A DNA stretch of 64,000 nucleotides from Agromyces lapidis. Its GTDB lineage: Bacteria; Actinomycetota; Actinomycetes; Actinomycetales; Microbacteriaceae. The DNA is taken from positions 124,001-188,000 of the forward strand of contig NZ_WBIQ01000010.1 in the NCBI RefSeq assembly GCF_009749405.1, read 5' to 3'. Shown one piece after another: positions 32,530 to 40,500 of the stretch. The position numbers were made by a program, and so were the translations under genes. Position 1 is the first letter of the stretch; each line of letters starts with the position of its first letter. Under the pieces are notes generated by a model that saw only the letters and a list, made by a program, of their open reading frames with translations, did not search any database and was not told where the DNA came from.

Positions 32530-32574
32530 AGCTCAGCGAAGCGAGCCCAGCCCAGCTCAGCTCAGCGAAGCGAG
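32530..32574. repeat. 16-bp direct repeat overlapping the amidase stop
   Basis: AGCTCAGCGAAGCGAG occurs at 32530-32545 and 32559-32574 (29-bp period). The second copy encodes the final residues and stop of the minus-strand amidase gene. Confidence 0.8.
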
Positions 32575-33995
32575 AAGTAGGTGACCGCGCCGCCGCCCGT
32601 GGCGAGGGCCTCGTCGACGTTCCAATAGTCGGCGTCCTTGGTGTGGCCGCCGACCCAGACGCTCGTGCCGTTCGCCGAGTGCTCGACCCTGGTGACGACG
32701 GCGGTGTGATCGCGGTCGCCCGATCCGTCCCAGTCGAACTGGGCGATGTCGCCGACCTTCACGAGGCCGCGCTGCGAGTCGTCGAGCGGGGTCGCGAGGT
32801 CGGGTCGGGTGGAGAGCCAGTCGCGCATCGCGGTCGAACTCGACCAGCTCGGAGACATCGCGCCGGTCGCGCGGTCGTAGTACCAGCCCGCGTCCATCGC
32901 CCAGCCGCGGGCGATGAGCGACTGGCTCGCGAAGTTCGCGCAGTCGACCCCGCTCAGCACCGTGTACTCGGCCGAGTTGTAGTCGCTCCAGTGGGCGAGC
33001 ACGTAGCCGAGCTGCGCGTCGATGGCGGGATTGCTCGTGTACGTGAGCGTGAGCGCGTCGAGCTGCTCGGTGGGCTCGACGGTGGTGGCCGACAGCTCGA
33101 CGCCGGCGGCGGCGATCGAGGTGACGGTCTCCTCGACCGGCACCGCCTCGCCCGAGGCATCCGCGAACTTCACCTCGACCCCGCCGAGCGCGTCGGCCGT
33201 CGTCGCGGGCACCGCGAAGGTGACGGCGCTCTCGTCGGCGGCGACGATCGTCGCAGGCACGCCCGCGACGCTGACGGTGCCGACCTGATCGAGGTCCTCA
33301 CCGGTGACGGTGATCTGCGTGCCGCCGGTGAAGGGCACCGAGGCCGTCGAGAGTCCGCTCGTGATGGTGGGCCCGTCGTCGACCACGGGCGTCGAGACGA
33401 TCTCGTCGGCGGCTCCCGCCGCGACCGTGTCCTTCACCGTGACCGTTTCGCCGGCGAGCAGCGAGGGCGCATCGGGGGCGTCGGCCGCCGCCGCGACGGC
33501 GCCGAAGGCGCTCACGCCGAGGATCGCCGTCGTGCACGACAGCGCGGCGAAGCGACGCGCTCCGCCCGAGGGGCGCCGGTTGCGCACGTGATCGGCGCGG
33601 TGGCGCGGCTGGTGGTGCCGTGCGGCGGGTTCCCCGGCCGGCGCGGCCTCGGGCTCAGGGTCGACCGGGGTCGACGACTCGGGAGCGGCGTCGGCGACGT
33701 CGGGGCGGTGCTCGGCGGTGCCGGACTCCACGACGGCGGCCTCGTGCGCGTCGGAGTCGACCGCGCCGACTGGCGTTTCGCCGACATCGGCTGCCGACCC
33801 GGCGTCAGTGGGCGCGGCGCGGAATCCCCGGCGTCGCCGTGCGGGTGCCGACGGCTCGACCGCCTCGGGGGCGGTGGCGAGCTCCTCGGCATCGACGGCC
33901 GTCGACGTCGCCTCCTCGGGCGTCGCCCCCTCCGCGAGGAGGGCGGCATCGATCGCGCCGGGCGCACGGAAGGTCGAGCGACGGCGTTCGGGCAT
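32562..33995 (-). CDS. Membrane-anchored putative amidase (amidase_6) with IPT/TIG domain
   Basis: 477 residues. A disordered, charged N-terminus of about 140 residues precedes one transmembrane/signal-anchor helix (AALSCTTAILGVSAFGAVAAAA). Outside follow an IPT/TIG-like beta domain (about 200-285; TGGTQITVTGEDLDQVGTVSVAG) and a C-terminal amidase_6 domain of NlpC-like fold (about 310-477) with Cys352 in GVDCANFASQSL and His430 in DRDHTAVVTRV. Likely a cell-wall hydrolase or amidase. The ATG at 33995 lacks a clear RBS, so the start is uncertain by up to 30-40 residues. A cebR-like half-matched operator (34118-34133) lies upstream. Confidence 0.85.
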   Translation of the reverse strand: MPERRRSTFRAPGAIDAALLAEGATPEEATSTAVDAEELATAPEAVEPSAPARRRRGFRAAPTDAGSAADVGETPVGAVDSDAHEAAVVESGTAEHRPDVADAAPESSTPVDPEPEAAPAGEPAARHHQPRHRADHVRNRRPSGGARRFAALSCTTAILGVSAFGAVAAAADAPDAPSLLAGETVTVKDTVAAGAADEIVSTPVVDDGPTITSGLSTASVPFTGGTQITVTGEDLDQVGTVSVAGVPATIVAADESAVTFAVPATTADALGGVEVKFADASGEAVPVEETVTSIAAAGVELSATTVEPTEQLDALTLTYTSNPAIDAQLGYVLAHWSDYNSAEYTVLSGVDCANFASQSLIARGWAMDAGWYYDRATGAMSPSWSSSTAMRDWLSTRPDLATPLDDSQRGLVKVGDIAQFDWDGSGDRDHTAVVTRVEHSANGTSVWVGGHTKDADYWNVDEALATGGGAVTYFSLR

Positions 33996-34117
33996 GGGGG
34001 CAGGCGGCGTCTTGCTGAGGCGTTTGAACACGAAGGGGGTTTCGGGTCGGCGTTTCGGGGGACAGGACACCTCATCACGCGATTTTGTGAGGAACCCTCC
34101 TGAACTCTGGGAGACCG

Positions 34118-34133
34118 GTGAGAACGCTCTCCC
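34118..34133. promoter_or_regulatory. Imperfect match to the ceb operator
   Basis: GTGAGAACGCTCTCCC differs at one position in the 12-bp core (GAGAGCGCTCTC) of the three operators at 37855-37951. It lies about 125 bp upstream of the amidase start, in the divergent 33996-34222 region, and 50 bp from the GntR operator. Confidence 0.35.
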
Positions 34134-34180
34134 GAAAAGCGAGCGGCACTCTTCTTCGCGAGCAGCCCCGCAGGCCCATG

Positions 34181-34209
34181 CAACTGTTCTAGTATTTATA
34201 GAACAGTTG
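34181..34209. promoter_or_regulatory. Palindromic operator/promoter of the GntR gene
   Basis: Perfect inverted repeat CAACTGTTCTA (34181-34191) / TAGAACAGTTG (34199-34209) with a 7-bp AT spacer. The -10-like TAGTAT (34190-34195) lies in its centre, so a bound repressor would block RNA polymerase. The start codon of the GntR gene is 13 bp further, with GAAGGAG between. Confidence 0.8.
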
Positions 34210-34222
34210 TGAAGGAGCCGAC

Positions 34223-34573
34223 GTGCTGATCCGAGTCGATCCCGCGAGCGAGACGCCGATCTTCGCCCAGGTCGCGGCGTCGGTGCGCGCCGACGCCGCA
34301 GCCGGCCGCCTCCGTTCGGGCGACCGCCTCCCCTCAGCCCGCGACGTCGCCGCCTCCCTCGGCGTGAACCTGCACACCGTGCTGCGCGCCTACCAGCTGC
34401 TGCGCGACGAGGGCCTCGTCGACATGCGCCGCGGCCGCGGGGCCGTGGCAACCGACGCCGTCGAACCGCTCGCCCAGCTGCACCACGACATCGAGGCGCT
34501 CGTCGCCCGCGCACGCGCCCTCGCCCTCTCGCCCGACGCGCTCGCCGCCCTCGTCAAGGAGATGTACCGATGA
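34223..34573 (+). CDS. GntR-family regulator (YtrA type)
   Basis: 116-residue short GntR protein: a winged HTH (VRADAAAGRLRSGDRLPSARDVAASLGVNLHTVLRAYQLLRDEGLVDMRRGRGAVA across residues about 14-75) plus only a short helical dimerisation tail, the YtrA architecture lacking an effector domain. GTG at 34223 follows GAAGGAG. The stop overlaps the next gene's ATG (ATGA at 34570). Such regulators normally control their own operon with a membrane protein; the palindrome at 34181-34209 over its promoter fits autorepression. Confidence 0.92.
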   Translation: MLIRVDPASETPIFAQVAASVRADAAAGRLRSGDRLPSARDVAASLGVNLHTVLRAYQLLRDEGLVDMRRGRGAVATDAVEPLAQLHHDIEALVARARALALSPDALAALVKEMYR

Positions 34574-35583
34574 CCGATTCCACCGAGTTCCGCACGGCCC
34601 GCCGCCGCTACCTCCTGGTCGCGGGCGTCGCACCGCTCCTCGTCGCGGTCGTCGCCGTGGCGCTCATGGTCTCCTGGCTCCCCGAGGTGCCGTCGACGGT
34701 GGCGACCCACTGGAGCGGTGACGGCACACCCGACGGGTTCGCCCCGGCCTGGACCGTGCCGCTCGGCGCAGCCCTGCTCTCACTCGGCCTCGCGGCGCTG
34801 TTCGCCGTCATCATGCTCACCGGCACGCGCGACGGGCGATGGGGACCGAACCTCCGCCTGCTCGCCGCGTTCTCGATCGGCACGACGGTGCTGCTCGACG
34901 TGTGCCTGACCTGGTCGCTCGGCATGCAGCGCGGCCTCGACGACCCGGCCGAGGCGCCCGGCATGCTGCTGCCCGTGCTGGCGGGCACCGCCCTCGGCCT
35001 GCTCGCGGGCGTCGCCGGCTGGTTCGCCCAGCCCGCCGTCACGGTCTCGGGCGACCGGCCCGCGCCGACGGTCGAGGCGCTCCGCCTCGCACCGGGAGAG
35101 CGCGCCGTCTGGGCGCGCACCACGACGATGGCCCGCGGCGCGAAGATCGCCATCGTCGCAAGCTTCACCGCCCTCGCGCTCGGGGCACTCGTCGTCGCGG
35201 CCCTCGGGTCTCCCGTCTGGTGGGCGATGCTCGCCACCGCGGCGCTGCTCGCCCTGCTCGCCTGCGCCACGTTCGTGTTCCGGGTCCGTATCGACGAGCA
35301 CGGGCTCGTGGCGCGGTCGCCCCTCGGGTTCCCGCGGTTCCAGGTGCCGCTCGACGAGGTGCAGGGCGTCGCGGTCACCATGGTCTCCCCCACCGCGGAG
35401 TTCGGCGGCTGGGGCATCAGGGTGGGCGCCGACGGCGCGCTCGGCATCATCCTGCGCGCCGGCGAGGCCCTCGAGGTCAGCCGCACGCGAGGTCGGCGCT
35501 TCGTCGTGACGATCGACGACGCGGCCACCGCCGCGGCACTGCTCGAGGCGCTCAGCGAGCGGGCGCGCGAGCGCCGGCACTGA
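34570..35583 (+). CDS. DUF1648-containing membrane protein
   Basis: 337 residues, translationally coupled to the YtrA-type regulator. An N-terminal helix (about 15-35) leads into the DUF1648 signature WLPEVPSTVATHWSGDGTPDGF, then helices at about 57-78, 92-112, 135-155, 195-215 and 218-238. The C-terminal 100 residues form a soluble beta-rich domain (VRIDEHGLVARSPLGFPRFQVPLDEVQGVAVT). Family members occur with GntR/ArsR regulators, often in antimicrobial-peptide response loci such as sdpI-like immunity; role here inferred only. The 3' end overlaps the convergent MFS gene by 32 bp. Confidence 0.85.
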   Translation: MTDSTEFRTARRRYLLVAGVAPLLVAVVAVALMVSWLPEVPSTVATHWSGDGTPDGFAPAWTVPLGAALLSLGLAALFAVIMLTGTRDGRWGPNLRLLAAFSIGTTVLLDVCLTWSLGMQRGLDDPAEAPGMLLPVLAGTALGLLAGVAGWFAQPAVTVSGDRPAPTVEALRLAPGERAVWARTTTMARGAKIAIVASFTALALGALVVAALGSPVWWAMLATAALLALLACATFVFRVRIDEHGLVARSPLGFPRFQVPLDEVQGVAVTMVSPTAEFGGWGIRVGADGALGIILRAGEALEVSRTRGRRFVVTIDDAATAAALLEALSERARERRH

Positions 35584-36946
35584 CCTCGGCCCCGGCGCCG
35601 CCCGACCGCGCCGCGCGAACGCCGGCGACCACGAGGGGCACGAGCACCAGCACGGCGACGACGTTGACTCCGGCGAAGCCGCCGACGCCGAGCACGAAGC
35701 CCGAGAGCGCGGCCGCGATCGCCGCGGAGAGGTTCATCGCCGCGTCGGTCGCCCCCTGCAGCGGCACGCGGATCGACGGGTCGACGGCGCTCGTGACGAG
35801 CGTCGATCCGCCGATGAGTCCGCACGACCAGCCGAGGCCGAGCAGGCCCAGCGCCAGCGGCACCAGCAGCATGTCGTCGGCCGGCGCGAGGATTCCGGTG
35901 AGCGTCGCCGCGAGCAGCACGCCCACGCCGATGAAGATCACGCGCGACGGGCCGATGCGGTCGGCGAGCCAGCCGACGAGCGGGCTCGCGCCGTACATGC
36001 CGAGGATGTGGATGCTGATCACCACGCCGATGAGCGTGAGTGAGAGACCGTGCGCCATCATGTGCACGGGCGTCATGACCATGACCCCGACCATGACGGT
36101 GTGCGAGCACACGATCGCGAGGATCGCGAAGAGCGCCCGCGGGGTCTTCGCCGCGATGCGGAGCGCGCCCCACGCGCCGATCGGCTTCGCGGGGTCGGGT
36201 GCGGATGCCTCGGCGACCGTCGAGGCGGAGAGCCCTGCGCCGATCGGCTCGGCGGGCACGGCCTCGGCTGCGCTCTCGGCCGCGCCCGTCGCCGCATCGG
36301 CGTCGGGCGCGGGCACCGCGTCGGCCGCGAGCTGCCCTGCCTTCGGCAGGCGCAGCAGGGTCGCGACCAGCAGGGTCGAGAGCGCGAACGCCGCCCCCGA
36401 GAACAGGAACGGGCCGACGAGCGGCGGAAGCCCGAGCGCCTGGCCGACGGTGTCGCCGGTCTCGGAGAGCAGCGGACCGGCGACCGAGCCGAGGGTCGTC
36501 GCCCACAGTACGAGCGACATCGAGCGGGCCTCGAAGCCGGGAGCTGCGACCTCGGTCGCGGCGAACCGCGCCTGGAGACCTGCCGCGGTTCCGGCGCCGA
36601 AGGCGGCGAGGCCGAGGAACACGAGGGGCACCCAGCCGCTCGTCGCCGCGATCACGATGAGCACGGCGCCGGTCATGCCGAGGGCGTAGCCCGTGGCGAG
36701 GGCGACGTGCCGGCCCGAGCGCACCGCGAGCCGGGCGAGCGGGATCGCGGTGATCGCCGCGCCGAGCACGCTCGACGACTGTGCGAGACCGCCGAGCACG
36801 GCGGCCCCGGTGAGCTCGCCGATGAGCAGGGCCGCGACGGCGATGCCCGAAGCCACCCCGACGCCCGCGAGCAGCTGGTTGACGATGAGCACCGCGAGCG
36901 ACAGGCCGCGATGCGGCACGGGGGTCGCCCGGGGCATCCGGCTCAT
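35552..36946 (-). CDS. MFS transporter (12-helix)
   Basis: 464-residue major facilitator with two six-helix bundles separated by a long acidic/Ala-rich loop (ADAVPAPDADAATGAAESAAE, residues about 205-250). Motif A-like loops read PLARLAVRSGRHVAL and GWLADRIGPSRVI. ATG at 36946 overlaps the stop of the VanY-like gene (ATGA), so they are coupled; a second in-frame ATG three codons later is possible. The 3' end overlaps the convergent DUF1648 gene. Substrate unknown; coupling to a D,D-carboxypeptidase hints at a muropeptide or cell-wall antibiotic, which is only inference. Confidence 0.88.
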   Translation of the reverse strand: MSRMPRATPVPHRGLSLAVLIVNQLLAGVGVASGIAVAALLIGELTGAAVLGGLAQSSSVLGAAITAIPLARLAVRSGRHVALATGYALGMTGAVLIVIAATSGWVPLVFLGLAAFGAGTAAGLQARFAATEVAAPGFEARSMSLVLWATTLGSVAGPLLSETGDTVGQALGLPPLVGPFLFSGAAFALSTLLVATLLRLPKAGQLAADAVPAPDADAATGAAESAAEAVPAEPIGAGLSASTVAEASAPDPAKPIGAWGALRIAAKTPRALFAILAIVCSHTVMVGVMVMTPVHMMAHGLSLTLIGVVISIHILGMYGASPLVGWLADRIGPSRVIFIGVGVLLAATLTGILAPADDMLLVPLALGLLGLGWSCGLIGGSTLVTSAVDPSIRVPLQGATDAAMNLSAAIAAALSGFVLGVGGFAGVNVVAVLVLVPLVVAGVRAARSGGAGAEVSAGARAPAR

Positions 36947-37752
36947 TGCGCTGCGCCGCCGGGTACGTCGAAGAACTCTTCGAGGGTCGTCACGCCGCGC
37001 TCGTGCATCTCGGTGGCGAGCTCGGGGCCGACGTAGCGGAAGTGCCACGACTCGTGCGGGTACCCGGTGACCTCGACCTTGTCGGCGGGGTACCGCAGGA
37101 TGAATCCGAATCGGTGGCCGTTCGCCCGCACCCATTCGCCCTCGACGCTGTCGTCCATGCACTCGAAGCTGCAGCCGCCCTCGGTTCCGATGTCCATCGC
37201 GAGGCCGGTCTGGTGCTCGGAGTGCCCGGGCGGCGCGGTCGTCGGGTCGCTGCCGTCGCCGTAGAGCTCGACCTGCGTCTCGTAGCTGCGGAAGGCGCTG
37301 TTCGAGGCCAGGTACAGGTCCGCCTCCTCGGCGGCGGCCTCGAACATCGCGACGGCCGCGTCGGAGGCCTCCTGCCGCAGCTCGGGCACCCAGGTGTGCG
37401 CGACCGGCACCTCGACGAGGTCGTCGGGCACGTAGTCCTCGGGGTTCAGCGCGCGCACCTGGTTCACGACGACCCAGATGCTCGCGGGGTCGTCGAGCGA
37501 GTGCGCGGACGTGTCGAAGGTGTCGACGGTCGCCGGCGCGGGCGGCGCGGTGGGTGCCGGGCGCGGGGTCGCGGTCTCGTCGGCGGATGCCTCGGGGCCG
37601 GATGCCGCGCCGCTGCCGCCTCCGTTGCCGACGACCGCTCCGACCACGATCACGGCGAGCGCGACGAGCACTGCGATGAGCGAGAGCGCGATGGTCATGC
37701 GGCGTCGCTGAACCGCCTCGTCGATGGGTGGCAGGCCTGCGGGATCGGACAC
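36943..37752 (-). CDS. VanY-type D-alanyl-D-alanine carboxypeptidase
   Basis: 269-residue membrane-anchored metallopeptidase of the VanY family, trimming the terminal D-Ala of peptidoglycan stems. One N-terminal helix (TIALSLIAVLVALAVIVVGAVVG) is followed by a Pro/Ala linker and the catalytic domain: SAFRSYETQVELY, the zinc motif SEHQTGLAMDIG (SxHxxGxAxD) and ESWHFRYVG (ExWHxR). I chose GTG at 37752 because TAGACT lies 7 nt upstream, matching other leaderless genes; longer readings are unsupported. It shares the 255-bp upstream region with the divergent ceb operon. Confidence 0.92.
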   Translation of the reverse strand: MSDPAGLPPIDEAVQRRRMTIALSLIAVLVALAVIVVGAVVGNGGGSGAASGPEASADETATPRPAPTAPPAPATVDTFDTSAHSLDDPASIWVVVNQVRALNPEDYVPDDLVEVPVAHTWVPELRQEASDAAVAMFEAAAEEADLYLASNSAFRSYETQVELYGDGSDPTTAPPGHSEHQTGLAMDIGTEGGCSFECMDDSVEGEWVRANGHRFGFILRYPADKVEVTGYPHESWHFRYVGPELATEMHERGVTTLEEFFDVPGGAAQ

Positions 37753-37854
37753 TCTCACGAGTCTACGCGGGGCCTCCGCACCGACCCCGCCGCGTCGCCG
37801 GGGCGCTTCCCAGCGGGGTGTGCCGCGCCCGGACCGCCGCGCCTCGAAGCATCC

Positions 37855-37951
37855 GTGAGAGCGCTCTCTTGACATCGGGCGAAATCACTCGTAGAGTCAC
37901 CTCCCGACAGCGTGAGAGCGCTCTCACGTTGATGTGAGAGAGCGCTCTCAC
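37855..37951 (+). promoter_or_regulatory. ceb operon promoter with three LacI-family operators
   Basis: TTGACA (37869-37874), 17-bp spacer, TAGAGT (37892-37897) is the best sigma-70-type promoter in the window. Three palindromes surround it: GTGAGAGCGCTCTCTT at 37855-37870 overlapping the -35, perfect GTGAGAGCGCTCTCAC at 37912-37927 just after the start point, and GTGAGAGAGCGCTCTCAC at 37934-37951. All share the core GAGAGCGCTCTC, close to the known Streptomyces CebR box (TGGGAGCGCTCCCA). Repression by the LacI protein at 42914-43939 with cellobiose-type release is the natural reading. Confidence 0.88.
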
Positions 37952-38007
37952 CCTTGCACCGAAACACATCCCCTCGCACACACAACCACGCACACAAAGG
38001 AGTGACC

Positions 38008-39327
38008 GTGAAGCTCTCACGACGCACCCGCGGTGCCGTCGCCCTCGCCGGCGCGGCATCCATCGCCCTCCTTGCCACCGCATGCTCCACCGGTGGCGAC
38101 CAGGGCTCCGACGGGGAGGACATCACCCTCACCATCACCACCTTCGGCACCCAGGGGCTCGACGGCCTCTACGAGCAGTTCGAGGCCGACCACCCCGGCG
38201 TCACCATCGAGGCCACCAACATCGACACGGGCGGCAACGCGCTGACCGACTGGCAGACGAAGCAGGCCGCGGGCGCAGGCCTGCCCGACGTGCAGGCCGT
38301 CGAAGAGGGCTGGCTCTCGAAGGTCATGCAGGTGAGCGACTCGTTCACCGACCTGCGCGACTACGGCGCCGAGGACCTCTCCGACCAGTGGGTCGACTGG
38401 AAGGTGAAGCAGGCCACCGACGCCGACGGCCGCATCATCGGCTACGGCACCGACATCGGCCCCGAGGGCCTCTGCTACAACGGCGCCCTCTTCGAGGCCG
38501 CCGGCCTTCCGAGCGACCGCGAGGGCGTCGCCGCCCTCTTCGGCGGCGAGGATGCCTCGTGGGAGAAGTTCTTCGAGGTGGGCAAGGCCTACCACGACAA
38601 GACCGGCAAGGCGTTCTACGACCAGTCGGGCTTCGTCTGGAACTCGATGGTCAACCAGCTTCCCGAGGGCTACTACACCGCCGACGGCGAACTGAACGTC
38701 GAGGGCAACGAGGAGCTCGAGGCCCGCTGGGCGCTGCTCGCGCAGGGCGCGGCCGACGGCCTCTCGTCGGCGCAGACGCAGTGGGACTGGGGCGGGGGCA
38801 AGGCCTTCACCGACGGCTCCTTCGCGACCTTCGTCTGCCCGGGCTGGATGCTCGGCGTGGTGAAGGGCCAGGTCGAGGCCGGTGGCGGCGACGCCACGAC
38901 CGGCTGGGACTTCGCCGACGTCTTCCCCGGCGGCGCCGCCAACTGGGGCGGGGCGTTCCTGACGGTCCCGACGACGTCGAAGCACCCGAAGGAGGCCGCG
39001 GAGCTCGCCGAGTTCCTCACCAGCGCCCAGTCGCAGGTCGCGTCCTTCCAGGCCGCCGGCGCCTTCCCCTCGAATCTCGAGGCGCAGACCGACTCGGGCG
39101 TCACGGGTGAGAGCGAGCTGACCGCGTTCTTCAACGACGCGCCGATCGGCGAGATCCTCGGCTCGCGCGCCGTGGGCGTCGTCGCCCAGTACAAGGGCCC
39201 CGACGACTCGGTGATCCAGGAGCAGGTCTTCGGGCCGTCGATCCAGGAGCTCGACTCGGGCAAGGCCGACGGCCCGACCGCGTGGCAGCACGCGCTCGAC
39301 CTCCTCGACGAGCTCGTCGAGCAGTAG
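38008..39327 (+). CDS. cebE: ABC transporter cellobiose-type binding lipoprotein
   Basis: 439-residue extracellular sugar-binding lipoprotein. Signal region MKLSRRTRGAVALAGAASIA ends in lipobox LATAC (Cys26). Typical binding-protein elements follow: TITTFGTQGLDGLYEQFE, PDVQAVEEGWLSKVM, GPEGLCYNGALFEAAGLP, FATFVCPGWMLGVV. GTG at 38008 is chosen for AAAGGAG five bases ahead; GTG two codons earlier is less well spaced. It is the first gene after the triple-operator promoter, followed by two permeases, a GH1 beta-glucosidase and a LacI regulator, as in cebEFG-bglC-cebR loci, hence the cellobiose/cello-oligosaccharide assignment. A 16-bp hairpin follows. Confidence 0.9.
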   Translation: MKLSRRTRGAVALAGAASIALLATACSTGGDQGSDGEDITLTITTFGTQGLDGLYEQFEADHPGVTIEATNIDTGGNALTDWQTKQAAGAGLPDVQAVEEGWLSKVMQVSDSFTDLRDYGAEDLSDQWVDWKVKQATDADGRIIGYGTDIGPEGLCYNGALFEAAGLPSDREGVAALFGGEDASWEKFFEVGKAYHDKTGKAFYDQSGFVWNSMVNQLPEGYYTADGELNVEGNEELEARWALLAQGAADGLSSAQTQWDWGGGKAFTDGSFATFVCPGWMLGVVKGQVEAGGGDATTGWDFADVFPGGAANWGGAFLTVPTTSKHPKEAAELAEFLTSAQSQVASFQAAGAFPSNLEAQTDSGVTGESELTAFFNDAPIGEILGSRAVGVVAQYKGPDDSVIQEQVFGPSIQELDSGKADGPTAWQHALDLLDELVEQ

Positions 39328-39346
39328 GCGACCGAATCCGGTGATC

Positions 39347-39383
39347 GCGGGCCCTTCGGAGCGATCTGCTCCGAAGGGCCCGC
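39347..39383 (+). terminator. Intra-operon 16-bp hairpin after cebE
   Basis: GCGGGCCCTTCGGAGC (39347-39362) / GCTCCGAAGGGCCCGC (39368-39383), loop GATCT, no U-tract. Located between the binding-protein and first permease genes; likely an mRNA stabiliser or partial terminator that keeps binding protein in excess. Confidence 0.8.
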
Positions 39384-39402
39384 CTCACGAGAGGAACCCC
39401 GA

Positions 39403-40500
39403 ATGACTTCGACCATCACGCCGCCGACGGAGGCCGGTGCGCCCGAGCCCCGAGGCCGCCACCCGCGCAAGGCGGCGCGCACGACGATGCGAGCCGACCT
39501 CACGCCCCGCCAGCGCCTGAACCGCTGGGACGTGAAGTACTCCCCGTACCTCTACGTCGCGCCCTTCTTCGTGCTGTTCGGGCTCATCGGCCTGTTCCCG
39601 CTCGTCTACACCTTCGTCGTCTCGCTCAACGACTGGAACCTGCTCACGGGTCCCGGCGAGTGGGTCGGCTTCCAGAACTTCACCGACGAACTCCAGTCGC
39701 CGCTCTTCTGGAACTCGCTGTTCAACACCTTCAGCATCTTCCTGCTCTCGGCGGTGCCGCAGCTCATCGCCGCCATCGTGATCGCGGCGGTGCTCGACCA
39801 GAACATCCGCGCCAAGACCTTCTGGCGCCTCTCCGTCATCCTCCCGTACGTCGTGACGCCGGTCGCGGTGACCCTGATCTTCAGCAACATCTTCGGCGAG
39901 AAGTACGGCCTCATCAACAACCTGCTCACGACCTTCGGCGCCGACCCCGTCATGTGGAAGACCGAGACCCTGCCGAGCCACCTCGCGATCGCGACGATGG
40001 TCAACTGGCGGTGGACCGGCTACAACGCGCTCATTCTCCTCGCCGCCATGCAGGCCGTACCCCGCGACGTGCACGAGGCCGCCGCGATCGACGGCGCCGG
40101 CGCCGTGCGGCGCTTCTTCTCGGTGACCATCCCGAGCATCCGCCCGACCATCATCTTCGTGATCATCACCGCGACGATCGGCGGCCTGCAGATCTTCACG
40201 GAGCCCAAGCTCTTCAACGCGACCAGCTCGATCCCCGGCGGCCCGCAACGGCAGTACCAGACGACCGTGCTCTACCTCTGGGACCTCGCCTTCAACCGGC
40301 AGGACTTCGGCAAAGCGGCCGCGGTCGCCTGGATGCTGTTCATCATCGTGGTCGCCATCGGCCTCATCAACTTCTGGCTCTCGCGGCGCATCGCCGGCGT
40401 CGAGGCGCGCACCTCGAAGCGCCGCACCCGCCGCAGGCTCGACGCCCACGCCGCGGCGCGCGCCGAGGCATCCGCACCGACACCGGAGGAACGCGCATGA
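39403..40500 (+). CDS. cebF: ABC sugar permease (CebF/MalF type)
   Basis: 365-residue inner-membrane permease. A charged N-terminus (about 45 residues) precedes six helices, beginning SPYLYVAPFFVLFGLIGLFPLVYTFVVSL. The EAA loop DVHEAAAIDGAGAVRRFFSVTIPSIRP (split around residue 222-248) contacts the ATPase. ATG at 39403 follows GAGAGGAA. The stop overlaps the start of the next permease. No ATPase gene is in the operon, as usual for actinobacterial sugar importers that share MsiK. Confidence 0.92.
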   Translation: MTSTITPPTEAGAPEPRGRHPRKAARTTMRADLTPRQRLNRWDVKYSPYLYVAPFFVLFGLIGLFPLVYTFVVSLNDWNLLTGPGEWVGFQNFTDELQSPLFWNSLFNTFSIFLLSAVPQLIAAIVIAAVLDQNIRAKTFWRLSVILPYVVTPVAVTLIFSNIFGEKYGLINNLLTTFGADPVMWKTETLPSHLAIATMVNWRWTGYNALILLAAMQAVPRDVHEAAAIDGAGAVRRFFSVTIPSIRPTIIFVIITATIGGLQIFTEPKLFNATSSIPGGPQRQYQTTVLYLWDLAFNRQDFGKAAAVAWMLFIIVVAIGLINFWLSRRIAGVEARTSKRRTRRRLDAHAAARAEASAPTPEERA

